From NCBI RefSeq assembly GCF_002304005.1, contig NZ_MRCQ01000009.1, forward strand, positions 62,001 to 126,000: 64,000 nucleotides of DNA. Reading direction: 5' to 3'. Of the stretch, positions 14,426 to 22,878 are shown one piece after another. Position numbers and translations under genes: made by a program. Each line of letters opens with the position of its first letter. Position 1 is the first letter of the stretch. The notes below the pieces were generated by a model, which made no database searches, was not told the DNA's origin, and worked only from the letters and a program-made list of their open reading frames with translations. Origin of the DNA: Flavobacterium sp. ACN6 (GTDB lineage Bacteria; Bacteroidota; Bacteroidia; Flavobacteriales; Flavobacteriaceae).

Positions 14426-15007
14426 TTATTTCTTATAGAAATTATTATGATCTATATATTCCCAAACTTTTGGAGGAAGTAAAGGCTGAATATTTTTCCC
14501 TTCCTTAATACTGTTTCTTATAAATGTTGAAGAAATTTCTACAATCGGCGCATCGATTACATGAATTTTTGGATGTGATTTTAATTCGACATTTTCCTCT
14601 TCCTCAGAAATTCTCGGATAAACATAAATATCATGATTCTCGAGAATTACTTCGTAGTTTTTCCATTTATGAAGCGTTTTCAAATTGTCTTCGCCCATAA
14701 TCAAAGAAAATTCATGATTGGGATATTTCTCTTGTAAATGTGCTAAAGTAATTACGGTGTAGTTCGGCTGAGGTAATTTAAATTCAATATCCGAAGGTTT
14801 TATTTTTGGATAATCTTCTGTTGCCAGATAAACCATCTGCAAACGATGATGATCATCTAATAAAGTCGCTTTCTTTTTTAACGGATTATGAGGCGTAACA
14901 ACCATCCAAATCTGATCTAAATCTGCAAACTCAGCCATGTGATTGGCAATGATCAAATGACCAACATGAATGGGATTATATGTGCCGAAATAAAGACCTA
15001 TTTTCAT
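14426..15007 (-). CDS. nadD: Nicotinate/nicotinamide-nucleotide adenylyltransferase
   Basis: Adenylates nicotinate (and possibly nicotinamide) mononucleotide to the dinucleotide. The 193 residues match NadD. The nucleotidyltransferase motif is IGLYFGTYNPIHVGHLIIA (3-21), with the GxFxPxHxGH pattern. Later come VVTPHNPLKKK, LIMGEDNLKTLHKWKN and the ISSTFIR motif (about 161-167). It converges on the NAD cluster from the other strand with terminators between. It is last in the order YicC, gmk, four-helix protein, nadD. NMN from NAMPT needs such an enzyme, but NadD normally prefers the acid form. Confidence 0.93.
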   Translation of the reverse strand: MKIGLYFGTYNPIHVGHLIIANHMAEFADLDQIWMVVTPHNPLKKKATLLDDHHRLQMVYLATEDYPKIKPSDIEFKLPQPNYTVITLAHLQEKYPNHEFSLIMGEDNLKTLHKWKNYEVILENHDIYVYPRISEEEENVELKSHPKIHVIDAPIVEISSTFIRNSIKEGKNIQPLLPPKVWEYIDHNNFYKK

Positions 15008-15009
15008 TT

Positions 15010-15051
15010 TTAGAGTACTTAGTTCTTAGTCCTTAGTTCTTAGTCTTTGAG
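15010..15051. repeat. Left inverted arm of four-helix cassette 1 (CTTAGT words)
   Basis: Copies of CTTAGTTCTTAGTC, including CCTTAGTTCTTAGTC and TTTGAG, overlap the last codons and stop of the gene at 15040-15405. They are complementary to CTCAGACTAAGGACTAAC on the other side of that gene (15432-15449). Confidence 0.75.
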
Positions 15052-15405
15052 ATTTTTAGAAAAAGCACTTATCATTTTGCTTTCTTCTTCAATCAAAAAC
15101 ATAATCTCATTAAATAGATTATCGTCAGAAATAAATTCTAATTCTTTTGCAATAATTAATTGTGTTTCTATTTCATTCAGAGAGCCTCTGGAAATATTCA
15201 AAAAATGGTTAAATGATTTGTCGGTTTGACGTCCAAAACCTTCTGCAATATTTGAAGGAATGGATACGCTCGCTCTTTTTAATTGACTTGTTAAGGCGTA
15301 TATTTCTTCTTTAGGAAAACTCTTTGTTAGTTTATAAACCAGAACAACTATTCTTATTCCTTTTTGCCAAATGAATAATTCTTTGTATGATTTAATACCG
15401 CTCAT
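15040..15405 (-). CDS. Four-helix-bundle protein (23S rRNA IVS / S23 family)
   Basis: A 121-residue all-helical protein of the family first seen inside 23S rRNA intervening sequences. Family features: SYKELFIWQKGIRIVVLVYKL at the start, QLKRASVSIPSNIAEGFGRQ (about 42-62) with the conserved IxxNIAEGxGR loop, and ISRGSLNEIETQLIIA. Members bind nucleic acid and may act as accessory variability-type helical bundles, but the role is not settled. It is placed between nadD and gmk. Both sides are inverted CTTAGT/ACTAAG word arrays, as if inserted as a cassette. A second family member is at 49165-49521. Confidence 0.9.
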   Translation of the reverse strand: MSGIKSYKELFIWQKGIRIVVLVYKLTKSFPKEEIYALTSQLKRASVSIPSNIAEGFGRQTDKSFNHFLNISRGSLNEIETQLIIAKELEFISDDNLFNEIMFLIEEESKMISAFSKNLKD

Positions 15406-15424
15406 GTAAATCTTAAAATTAACT

Positions 15425-15477
15425 TCTTCTCAGACTAAGGACTAACAACTAACGACTAACAACTAACGACTAAATAA
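15425..15477. repeat. Right inverted arm of four-helix cassette 1 (ACTAAC words)
   Basis: CTCAGACTAAGGACTAAC and repeated AACTAACGACTAAC run up to the gmk stop. This array is the reverse complement of the word type on the other side of the four-helix gene. Confidence 0.75.
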
Positions 15478-16050
15478 CTACTTAGATACAAACTCCTTCA
15501 CTAGTTGATAGGCTTCTTCTTTCGCTGTATCTAAATCGTAATTTTTGATAATAGTGTCAAACTGAGGAGCTGTAGCTAATTCAACCGAAGCTTTTGCAAT
15601 TCGCATATTGATTTTATCTTCACTTTCTGTAGAGCGTTCTTTTAATCGGCGTTTTAATTCGTCCACACTTGGCGGTTTTACGAAGACGGCTAAAGTCTGC
15701 TCTGGGAATTTATGTTTAATACGAAGTCCGCCGGCAACATCAATATCAAAAATTACATTTTTTCCTAAAGCCCAGATTCTTTCAATTTCGGCTTTTAAAG
15801 TGCCGTAGAAATTATCACGGTACACTTCTTCCCATTCCAGGAAATTTTCGGCTTTAATGTGTTTTTTGAATTCTTCCAACGAAATAAAATAATAATCTTT
15901 TCCGTGTTCTTCTTCTCCGCGTGGGTCGCGTGAAGCTGCTGAGATCGAAAATTCTAAGTTTAAATCTTCTTTCCCTAGTAAATGTTTTACTATAGTTGTT
16001 TTTCCTGATCCTGATGGTGCTGAGAAAACAATTAATTTTCCTTTGTTCAT
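15478..16050 (-). CDS. gmk: Guanylate kinase
   Basis: Phosphorylates GMP to GDP. The 190 residues are normal. The P-loop is VFSAPSGSGKTTIVKHLL (8-25). The GMP-binding region SISAASRDPRGEEEHGKDYYFIS follows (about 36-58), then EWEEVYRDNFYGTL and DIDVAGGLRIK. The family TR of TTRxxRxGE is replaced here by SRDPRGEE, a common Bacteroidetes variant. It follows the yicC-type gene on the same strand with a 107-base repeat-bearing gap. Confidence 0.95.
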   Translation of the reverse strand: MNKGKLIVFSAPSGSGKTTIVKHLLGKEDLNLEFSISAASRDPRGEEEHGKDYYFISLEEFKKHIKAENFLEWEEVYRDNFYGTLKAEIERIWALGKNVIFDIDVAGGLRIKHKFPEQTLAVFVKPPSVDELKRRLKERSTESEDKINMRIAKASVELATAPQFDTIIKNYDLDTAKEEAYQLVKEFVSK

Positions 16051-16053
16051 TAA

Positions 16054-16156
16054 TTTATGCTTTATTTTTTGCTTTAAGCTTTAGGCCGTAAGCTTTAAGC
16101 CTTTATTTTTGAAGTCTTCAATTTTGCCTATAGCGTAAAGCTTACTGCTTAAAGCG
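16054..16156. repeat. Word-repeat spacer (GCTTTAAGC type)
   Basis: Several copies of GCTTTAAGC and GTAAGCTTTAAG, with CTTACTGCTTAAAGCG at the far end. The words are partly self-complementary, so the spacer can fold. It lies between the YicC-family gene and gmk. Confidence 0.6.
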
Positions 16157-16157
16157 T

Positions 16158-17018
16158 CTAAAGGACATTCAAAACCTGTTCCTTAATCTTCTCCAATTCA
16201 TCCTTCATCATCACCACCAGCTTCTGCATTTGAGCATGATTCGATTTAGAACCCATCGTATTGATCTCACGACCCATTTCCTGAGTAATAAAACCAAGTT
16301 TACGACCATTCGCTTCAGTACCTTTTATGGTCTCTAAGAAATAATCTAAGTGATTGGTTAAACGAACTTTTTCTTCTGTAATGTCTAATTTTTCAAGATA
16401 ATAGATTAATTCCTGTTCGAAACGGTTTTCATCAACATTAACTTGTAATTCAGAAATTGCGGTTTGTAAACGATCCTTAATTGCCTGAACACGTTCTGGA
16501 TCAAGAGCCAGAGCGTCGTTCATATATTGGCGGATATTTCCAATTCTAAGGTTGAATTCTTTTTCAAGAGATTCTCCTTCGTCTTTTCTAAAACTTAAAA
16601 TGTTTTGGAGAGCTTCATCAATAATTACCTGAATTTGCTCCCAGTCATTTTCGTCAATTTCTTCGCGCTCTGTTTTTAAGGTATCCGGCATACGAACAGC
16701 CATTTTCATCAATTCTGTTTCATCAGCAGCTGGATAAACCTCTTTTAATTGCGCAATATAATTTTTTACGACAGGAACATTTACTTTAGTCGAAGTTTGT
16801 TCTGCAGTACTTTCGATGTAAATCGCAAAATCAATTTTTCCTCTTTCCAGTTTTGTAGAGATTTGGGTTCGCAAGCCTAATTCCATTTCGCGATAAAGCG
16901 ACGGCATTCTTACATTTAAATCTAAACCTTTGCTGTTTAAGGATTTTACTTCAACGGTAATTTTTTTTGTAGGCAATTGCAAAGAAGCTTTGCCAAACCC
17001 TGTCATAGATTGTATCAT
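16158..17018 (-). CDS. YicC/YloC-family endoribonuclease
   Basis: A 286-residue cytoplasmic protein. The N-terminal hallmark is MIQSMTGFGKA. The C-terminal DUF1732 region has KLDITEEKVRLTNHLDYFLE, then KGTEANGRKLGFITQEMGRE and INTMGSKSNHAQMQKLVVMMKDELEKIKEQVLNVL. E. coli YicC cleaves RNA and affects sRNA turnover. Its position upstream of gmk on the same strand is a widely conserved pairing. Extra in-frame codons upstream (to 17163) lack the signature start, so I use 17018. Confidence 0.92.
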   Translation of the reverse strand: MIQSMTGFGKASLQLPTKKITVEVKSLNSKGLDLNVRMPSLYREMELGLRTQISTKLERGKIDFAIYIESTAEQTSTKVNVPVVKNYIAQLKEVYPAADETELMKMAVRMPDTLKTEREEIDENDWEQIQVIIDEALQNILSFRKDEGESLEKEFNLRIGNIRQYMNDALALDPERVQAIKDRLQTAISELQVNVDENRFEQELIYYLEKLDITEEKVRLTNHLDYFLETIKGTEANGRKLGFITQEMGREINTMGSKSNHAQMQKLVVMMKDELEKIKEQVLNVL

Positions 17019-17107
17019 ATAATTGAGTATAAAGGCGCAAAGATAAATAAAAGTTTGCAGTGTTTGATGTTAAATGCTGTTCCAGTTCAGTATAAACTAT
17101 TTTAAAG

Positions 17108-17202
17108 TTTTTTTGCTTTGGAATGATTTTCTCGCAAAGATGCAAAGTTGCAAAGAAATACACTTAAGCTTTACGGCTTTGCGTCTTTGCGAGATTTGTT
17201 CA
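17108..17202. repeat. Inverted word-repeat array (CTCGCAAAG type)
   Basis: CTCGCAAAGATGCAAAGTTG on the left and CTTTGCGTCTTTGCGAG on the right are near-exact complements. The word family is the same as at 10055-10228 and 31197-31335. It lies in the 224-base spacer upstream of the YicC-family gene. Confidence 0.75.
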
Positions 17203-17242
17203 ATTACATTCTTTAAGAAAAGTGTCTTTAGAGAAAATAAAT

Positions 17243-17590
17243 TTATTCTAAAGCCTTCATAACCTGTAAGATATTCTGCTGGCTGTTGCCGATGTAAATT
17301 TTTCCGTCAATAATAAAAACCGGACGGCTTAAAAAAGTATAATGTTCCAGAATGTATTTTTTAAAATCTGCCTCAGTCAACGATTTGTTTTTTAAATCCA
17401 TAGATTTATACAATTGCGCTTTTTTGCTGAATAAGGCTTCGTAGCTTCCAGAAAGTTTATACATTTCTTCTAATTCTGCCTCCGTAATTGGGTCTTGTTT
17501 GATATCGTGAAAAACCAAATCATTTTTAGGAAGACTTTTAATGATTTTTCTGCACGTATCGCAAGATGCCAAATAATATATTTTGTTCAT
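17243..17590 (-). CDS. ArsC/Spx-family thioredoxin-like protein
   Basis: A 115-residue protein starting MNKIYYLASCDTCRKIIKSL, with the redox CDTC at residues 10-13. Then come VFHDIKQDPITEAELEEM and, near the end, the Spx/ArsC-like FLSRPVFIIDGKIYIGNSQQNI, which holds the cis-proline segment. Real arsenate reductases carry R at fixed positions near the end that I do not clearly see, so the enzymatic label is uncertain. I use the ATG at 17590, not the open frame to 17617. Confidence 0.82.
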   Translation of the reverse strand: MNKIYYLASCDTCRKIIKSLPKNDLVFHDIKQDPITEAELEEMYKLSGSYEALFSKKAQLYKSMDLKNKSLTEADFKKYILEHYTFLSRPVFIIDGKIYIGNSQQNILQVMKALE

Positions 17591-17669
17591 GATTTTTGAG
17601 TTTTTATTAGAGTACAAAGAAAATTCATTTAAAACTTAAAATTGTCTAATTTTAGAAAAAAAATAAATT

Positions 17670-18125
17670 ATGAATTCAGTTTTTGAAGTCCAAAAAACAA
17701 TTAGAGAGGTTCTTTTGAAAATGTTAGAAAGTCATTCATTAGAACAATTGAATAAAATTCCGCAAGGATTCAATAATAATATTATTTGGAATGCTGCGCA
17801 TTGTATTTCTGTGCAGCAGGCTTTGGTTTATAAACTATCGGGATTACCAGCAATAGTATCAGATGAATTTATTCTAAAATACAGAAGAGGTACAAAACCC
17901 GAAGGAGATCTTTCGCAGGCAGAAGTTGATGAAATTAAAGCATTGCTTTCAACAACACTTGAAAAAACAAAAAATGATTTTGAAACCGGTCTTTTCGTTG
18001 ACTATAACGAATATGCCACGAGCTTAGGTTATACACTTAAAAATATACAAGGAGCTTTAGATTTTAATAATTATCATGAGGGAGTTCACAGTGGTATTAT
18101 GATGAGTTTAAGAAAATTGGTTTAA
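17670..18125 (+). CDS. DinB-family protein
   Basis: A 151-residue four-helix protein of the DinB/YfiT-like group, often metal-dependent thiol-S-transferases. Family marks are NIIWNAAHCISVQQALVYKLSGL (about 38-60), with the first conserved His, and NYHEGVHSGIMMSLRKL near the end, with the H-x-x-x-H metal pair. The internal GDLSQAEVDEIKALL helix fits the fold. It is a single-gene unit closed by a strong terminator shared with rlpA. Confidence 0.85.
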   Translation: MNSVFEVQKTIREVLLKMLESHSLEQLNKIPQGFNNNIIWNAAHCISVQQALVYKLSGLPAIVSDEFILKYRRGTKPEGDLSQAEVDEIKALLSTTLEKTKNDFETGLFVDYNEYATSLGYTLKNIQGALDFNNYHEGVHSGIMMSLRKLV

Positions 18126-18127
18126 AT

Positions 18128-18155
18128 AAAAATCCCGCCTTAAAGCGGGATTTTT
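18128..18155. terminator. Bidirectional terminator between dinB-type gene and rlpA-type gene
   Basis: AAAAATCCCGC (18128-18138) pairs with GCGGGATTTTT (18145-18155). It has T-runs on both strands and sits between two converging genes. Confidence 0.9.
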
Positions 18156-18156
18156 A

Positions 18157-18648
18157 TTATTCTACTATGGTTTCAATGGTAACCTTCATGGCGCCTGCAC
18201 CTTTGTGTTTGGTAATATCCATAAAAGCTCTTTTAGATAAATCGATTTCACGGGTTTTTACAAATGGACCACGATCTGTAATTTTTACAATGACAAATTT
18301 GCCATTTGCTTCATTTGTTACTTTTACTCTGGTTCCAAAAGGAAGTTTTTTATGAGCAGCAGTATATTGATTGTTGTTGAATCGGCTTCCGTTCGCAGTT
18401 CTTTTTCCATTAAAACGATCAGCGTAGTAGGAGGCGTGAGCATTTTTTTTGTATGGTCTTAGTTTTAAACCTTTGTCTGTAAATACTGAATCTACAGGTA
18501 ATGCAATAATATTTGGTCTTGCATTTTTGACCGTATCTTGAATGATTTTAGGTTCTGTTGTAGGTTTGGTTTGGCTTATAACATAAGTAAAGCCGCTAAT
18601 TAAAGTCAAAGCAATTGTGGCGAATAAAATGTGTTTTTTATTTCTCAT
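18157..18648 (-). CDS. RlpA-like septal ring lytic transglycosylase family protein
   Basis: A 163-residue exported protein. An N-terminal signal or anchor (HILFATIALTLISGFTYVIS) and a linker precede a double-psi beta-barrel domain: ASYYADRFNGKRTANGSRFN (about 73-92), then AAHKKLPFGTRVKVTNEANGK and VKITDRGPFVKTREIDLSKRAF. The Asp of TDRGPF is the catalytic position. No SPOR domain is present. RlpA proteins cut peptidoglycan strands lacking stem peptides. Confidence 0.9.
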   Translation of the reverse strand: MRNKKHILFATIALTLISGFTYVISQTKPTTEPKIIQDTVKNARPNIIALPVDSVFTDKGLKLRPYKKNAHASYYADRFNGKRTANGSRFNNNQYTAAHKKLPFGTRVKVTNEANGKFVIVKITDRGPFVKTREIDLSKRAFMDITKHKGAGAMKVTIETIVE

Positions 18649-18704
18649 GGGTTATTTTTTTTCAGACTTGGGGGGAGTTTGTACAAATAATATGCCGAGA
18701 TAAA

Positions 18705-18728
18705 AAAAGCCCTGTAAAAGGGCTTTTA
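18705..18728 (-). terminator. Terminator of the small membrane-protein gene
   Basis: AAAAGCCC (18705-18712) pairs with GGGCTTTT (18720-18727). The minus strand continues into a T-run. It lies just past the stop at 18740. Confidence 0.85.
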
Positions 18729-18739
18729 ATTGGTATTTT

Positions 18740-19162
18740 TTAGAACCAAAGGTTCCACGGAATTCTACTTAAAATTAGTAATAATCCTAATCCGTAAAAT
18801 ATAGCAAAGGTCTTAAATTTAGCTTCGCTGTTTATTAATTTTTTATGTTTAGACCATCCAATTGTAATTAGGACGATAGCAATAAGATTAATTAGTGGGT
18901 GCTCTAATGATGTTAATCTAAGTTCTGCATTAGACATTTGTCCAAAAGCTGCTTTTCCAAGAGGAGAAACAAAATATAAGATCAAACCAATTAATAACTG
19001 GGTGTGAGTACCAATTAAAGCAAATAAAGCGATTTTACGATCCTTAGCTGTAAACTCTTTTTTTGAAGTGACTCCGATGATTGCGTTAACAACTGCAACA
19101 AGTAAAAGAAGCAATGCTAAGTATGCCCAGCCAGAGTGGAATTTTTGTAGAAAATTATACAT
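18740..19162 (-). CDS. Small integral membrane protein, cytochrome b-like, unknown function
   Basis: A 140-residue protein with four predicted membrane helices (LALLLLLVAVVNAIIGV, IALFALIGTHTQLLIGLILYF, LINLIAIVLITIGW, FYGLGLLLILSRI). Histidines lie in or near helices (KFHSG, GTHTQ, EHP, KHKK), a layout seen in heme-binding four-helix proteins. I recall close relatives being annotated inconsistently. I use the ATG at 19162 (MYNFLQKFHSG); the longer frame lacks support. No conserved partner is beside it. Confidence 0.8.
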   Translation of the reverse strand: MYNFLQKFHSGWAYLALLLLLVAVVNAIIGVTSKKEFTAKDRKIALFALIGTHTQLLIGLILYFVSPLGKAAFGQMSNAELRLTSLEHPLINLIAIVLITIGWSKHKKLINSEAKFKTFAIFYGLGLLLILSRIPWNLWF

Positions 19163-19209
19163 AAACCTTGTTTTTTGTTTGAAACAAATATAACAAAAAT
19201 GAGTAAAAA

Positions 19210-19244
19210 AAAACGGCATTAAACTTAAAAGTCAATGCCGTTTT
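19210..19244 (-). terminator. Terminator of the TonB receptor gene
   Basis: AAAACGGCATT (19210-19220) pairs with AATGCCGTTTT (19234-19244). The minus strand continues into nine T. It is 22 bases past the receptor stop and extends towards the next gene's upstream region. Confidence 0.9.
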
Positions 19245-19266
19245 AATTATTTAGGATGGTTCTTTA

Positions 19267-22200
19267 TTAGTTGAAAGAGTATCTAGCTCCAACTTGCATT
19301 TGCCATCTTGCTGATTGTAAACCTACATCATCAATTTGGTTAACAGTATTTGCAACACTTGGGTTGAAGTTGAATGTTGGAGTAGTTCCGTTAGCTAAGA
19401 AACCAACTTGTTGAAGTAATAATACTTGATCGTTTGTAGCGAAGTATCTTCTTCCCCAGTTTTTGTTTAACAAGTTTGTAAAGTTGAAAACATCAGCTGT
19501 AAACTCTAATTTGTGGCTTTTCTTACCTACGTTAACTTTAAACTCTTGAGCTAATTTTAAATCGATAACATGGCTCCAGTCTAAACGATCACCGTTACGC
19601 TCTGCATATTTTCCTCTTCTGCTGTTTAAGTACTTATTACTAGAGATATAAGCATCATAAGCTTCCCATTGTTGATCTGGTGTCATAGGGTTAGCAGTAG
19701 TAGAAACTAAAACAACTTCACTTTTGTTAGTTGGGATGTAAGCTAATGCTGAGTTTTGGTTAGTATCTCTCATGATTCTACCGTTACTATCGTTGTAGAT
19801 ATAACTGATAGGTGTTCCTTGAGCTCCCTCATAGAATAGACCAATAGTAGTTTTGATATTATTGTTCCATTTGAATTTGATAGATGAGTTAGCCATAACT
19901 CTTGACCCTTGATCAAAATCTGATCTAGATACACCAGAAATCGCGTTTGAACCGTTAACAGTTTCCATGTATTGCCATTGCGAACTGTTTTGAGAACTTG
20001 TTGCATCCATCCAAACGTTAGATTCTCCGTAAGAATATGTTGCAGAGATGTTTGCATCGATAAAGTCAGATTGGAAGTATTTAGTTAATGTGAAACTAGT
20101 ATTCCAAGCGCTTCCTGCTTTTTTGTTAGAACCTAAGTAGATTCCTGAATATGTTTTATCAACAAGTACATTGTTGTATATTGGTCTAACATCTCCACCT
20201 GTAGTATAAGTTTGTGGACCTACAAGGTTTAAGTTTTGGTACTGAATTGCGTTCAAGTTTTCATTGAAGATCGCTTCTGCAGTCAATACTAATCCACCAG
20301 GTAATTTACGATCAAAAGCAAGACTTGTTTTTAATACTTGTGGTAATTTGAAATCTTTAGAAAATAAATCAACATTTCCTCCTACAGCACCTGTTCCCGG
20401 GATTGGTCCAACAGCAACGCCGTTAGAATACATTTGGCTGTTAACATCTGTGTTAGGATTGAAAAGAGGTTTAGGACCTGTTGTAACAATACTTGTATCG
20501 TAAAAGTATTGTCCCATACCATAGTTATTGTAAGCTCCACCTGGCCATACTAGAGGAACTCTTGATGTAAATACTCCAATACCTCCACGTACTTGAGTTT
20601 CTTTGTCTCCGTTTACGTCATAGTTGAATCCAACTCTTGGAGAAAAATGCACGGTGTTTTTAATTGCTTGACCAACTTTTGCGCCTTTAAGATCTTTCCC
20701 TGCAGCTTCTAATAATGGAATAGTTCTTTCGTTAAAATCACTGTTTACAATTCCGCTTTCCCATACTGGCATATCAGCACGTACACCTACAGAAACTCTG
20801 AAGTTGTCAGAAATTCTAATGTTATCTTGAAGATATAATCCAAATTGGTTCATGTTGAATTCAGCTGCTCCTAGAGACTCATCTCCTGAACCTCCAATTA
20901 AAGAGTATCCTAAACGGTATCTTGAAGGTACTCCATTGTTCATGAAGCTATCATAGCTGCTAAATTGGTATCTACCAAAGTTACTGCTGATAAATACGTT
21001 TTTAGCGTAAGTCAATTCGTTGTGTGTACCAATTAAAATATTGTGTTTACCAACGTTAATCTCGAAGTTATCTGTAATTGTTAAAACTCTTTGTTTTAAT
21101 AAGTTAGCTGTTGAACTAGCTTCGGCACCAAAATAAATTGTTCCTGCTCCATCTCTAATTTCAACGGTAGGGAATGGGCTTCCTGATGCATCTCTGTCAT
21201 CATTTACAGTAGTAAAACCAACTACAAGGTTGTTTGAGAATTTGTTGTTAAATCTAGTGTTTAACTCTAATGAAGCAGAGTTTGTTATAGATTCGAAGTC
21301 TTGAGCACCATTAACAAAGTTCAAAGAAGTTGCTGTTGAACGATATGGAGAGAAGTTTGTTGCTTTAACATAACTGTTCTTTACAGAAAGTTTGTTATTG
21401 TCATTAATATTCCAGTCCACTTTAGCGATTAATTTATCAGATACTAAAGTTTGAGTATTGTTGTTGTAAACACCAGGATTGTAACCATAAAGTGTTTGTA
21501 GGCGATCTGTTAAAGCATTAATTCTATCTTGAGCCACAGCACCGCTGTACGGATTTCCACTAGCAATACCGATAGCGCCAGTATAGTTGTTGATATCAAA
21601 AGGAGCTGGTGTTTCGTTATCCTGTCTTTCGTAGTTGATGAAGTAGAATAATTTATCTTTCAAGATAGCTCCTCCAGCTCTTACACCGTATGTTTGAGCC
21701 GTAAAATCAGATAATTTTTTTCTTTCTGCAGTAGCGCTTGCTTTTTGTGGAGTTTTTCCAGCTAAAGATTGGTCTCTGTATAAGAAATAAGCAGAACCAT
21801 CAAAGTTATTTGTTCCAGAACGTGTAATAGCACTAATTGCTCCTCCAGCAAATCCTGATAATTTAACATCGTAAGGAGAAACACTCACTTGGAATTGCTC
21901 AATTGCATCTAATGAAATTGGAGAAACTCCTGTTTGTCCACCGTTAGTACCATTTGCAGCTAATCCGAAAACGTCGTTGTTTACAGCACCGTCAATATAA
22001 ATTGCGTTAAATCTGTTATTTTGTCCGCCAATTGAGATTACATCATCTCCACGCATTTGCGCTTGTGGTGTAAGTCTTGCAAAGTCAGCAATGTTTCTTG
22101 ATAAAGATGGTAATTCATTGATCTTGTCATGATCGATAATAGTTTGAGCTCCAGTCTTTTTTGAGTTAAAAGTTGGATCTTTTTTACCAACAACAACAAC

Positions 22201-22557
22201 TTCACTAAGTTGGTTTGTTTCGTCTTTTAAGTTAACTTTTAAACTTTTAGAATCTCCAAGTTGTAAATAAACTCCTGACTCTGTGTAGGTTGTGAAACCA
22301 ATGAAAGTCACTTCAATTTTGTAAGGACCACCAACACGCATGTTAGAGATTCTAAAGTGACCATCAAAATCCGTTGTGGTTGAATAACGGCTACCTGAAG
22401 CCTCGTGAACTGCTAGAATCGTTGCACCTGGAAGGGACTTGTTTTGCGAATCATTAACAACTCCATTGATAGAGGAAGTTGTATTACCTTGCGCATAAAT
22501 ATCTCCTGCATAAATAAACGCTAAAAGCAGTAAGAGAAACTTTGACAATTTTTTCAT
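19267..22557 (-). CDS. Oar-like TonB-dependent receptor with carboxypeptidase-regulatory domain
   Basis: A 1096-residue outer-membrane protein. The signal peptide is MKKLSKFLLLLLAFIYAGDIYAQ. A CarboxypepD_reg-like domain (about 27-115) contains INGVVNDSQNKSLPGATI and TDFDGHFRISN. A plug domain follows, with LSEVVVVGKK (TonB-box-like), RNIADFARLTPQAQMRGDD and AIYIDGAVNNDVFGL. A long C-terminal beta barrel ends in WQMQVGARYSFN with a terminal aromatic residue. No SusD-like gene is next to it, so it is an Oar/peptide-type rather than a polysaccharide-utilisation receptor. Substrate unknown. Monocistronic, with terminator at 19210-19244. Confidence 0.92.
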   Translation of the reverse strand: MKKLSKFLLLLLAFIYAGDIYAQGNTTSSINGVVNDSQNKSLPGATILAVHEASGSRYSTTTDFDGHFRISNMRVGGPYKIEVTFIGFTTYTESGVYLQLGDSKSLKVNLKDETNQLSEVVVVGKKDPTFNSKKTGAQTIIDHDKINELPSLSRNIADFARLTPQAQMRGDDVISIGGQNNRFNAIYIDGAVNNDVFGLAANGTNGGQTGVSPISLDAIEQFQVSVSPYDVKLSGFAGGAISAITRSGTNNFDGSAYFLYRDQSLAGKTPQKASATAERKKLSDFTAQTYGVRAGGAILKDKLFYFINYERQDNETPAPFDINNYTGAIGIASGNPYSGAVAQDRINALTDRLQTLYGYNPGVYNNNTQTLVSDKLIAKVDWNINDNNKLSVKNSYVKATNFSPYRSTATSLNFVNGAQDFESITNSASLELNTRFNNKFSNNLVVGFTTVNDDRDASGSPFPTVEIRDGAGTIYFGAEASSTANLLKQRVLTITDNFEINVGKHNILIGTHNELTYAKNVFISSNFGRYQFSSYDSFMNNGVPSRYRLGYSLIGGSGDESLGAAEFNMNQFGLYLQDNIRISDNFRVSVGVRADMPVWESGIVNSDFNERTIPLLEAAGKDLKGAKVGQAIKNTVHFSPRVGFNYDVNGDKETQVRGGIGVFTSRVPLVWPGGAYNNYGMGQYFYDTSIVTTGPKPLFNPNTDVNSQMYSNGVAVGPIPGTGAVGGNVDLFSKDFKLPQVLKTSLAFDRKLPGGLVLTAEAIFNENLNAIQYQNLNLVGPQTYTTGGDVRPIYNNVLVDKTYSGIYLGSNKKAGSAWNTSFTLTKYFQSDFIDANISATYSYGESNVWMDATSSQNSSQWQYMETVNGSNAISGVSRSDFDQGSRVMANSSIKFKWNNNIKTTIGLFYEGAQGTPISYIYNDSNGRIMRDTNQNSALAYIPTNKSEVVLVSTTANPMTPDQQWEAYDAYISSNKYLNSRRGKYAERNGDRLDWSHVIDLKLAQEFKVNVGKKSHKLEFTADVFNFTNLLNKNWGRRYFATNDQVLLLQQVGFLANGTTPTFNFNPSVANTVNQIDDVGLQSARWQMQVGARYSFN

Positions 22558-22579
22558 CTGTTTTGTTATTTGTTTTTGG

Positions 22580-22587
22580 CAAAATTA
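22580..22587 (-). promoter_or_regulatory. Probable -7 element of the TonB receptor gene
   Basis: The minus strand reads TAATTTTG, a TAnnTTTG match, 22 bases before the receptor start. The remaining spacer to 22812 holds no open frame or other signal I can identify. Confidence 0.5.
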
Positions 22588-22812
22588 TAACAAATAACTC
22601 AGATAATGTTATCGAAATGTTAAGAAAAATAAGTTTTGTATTTTGTGTTGCGCATTAAAATGAATTTTTCTCTTTTCATTAAAAAAAACTTTATTTTCTT
22701 AAATTTATGCAAGTGTTTTTTGTTAAAAATGTAATTATTTGGATTGTGTTGTAAGTGGAAACGTGCAAATGAACTCCATTTTAGTGCTTTTTGTCGGTAT
22801 TTTACATATAAA

Positions 22813-22845
22813 AAACGCCTTAATTAGGATTAAATTAAGGCGTTT
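22813..22845 (-). terminator. Terminator of pgi
   Basis: AAACGCCTTAATT (22813-22825) pairs with AATTAAGGCGTTT (22833-22845), 13 bp. The minus strand runs into TTTTTTATATG. Confidence 0.9.
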
Positions 22846-22878
22846 CAGTTTGTTATAAAATTTTTAAATAAAGGTTTT

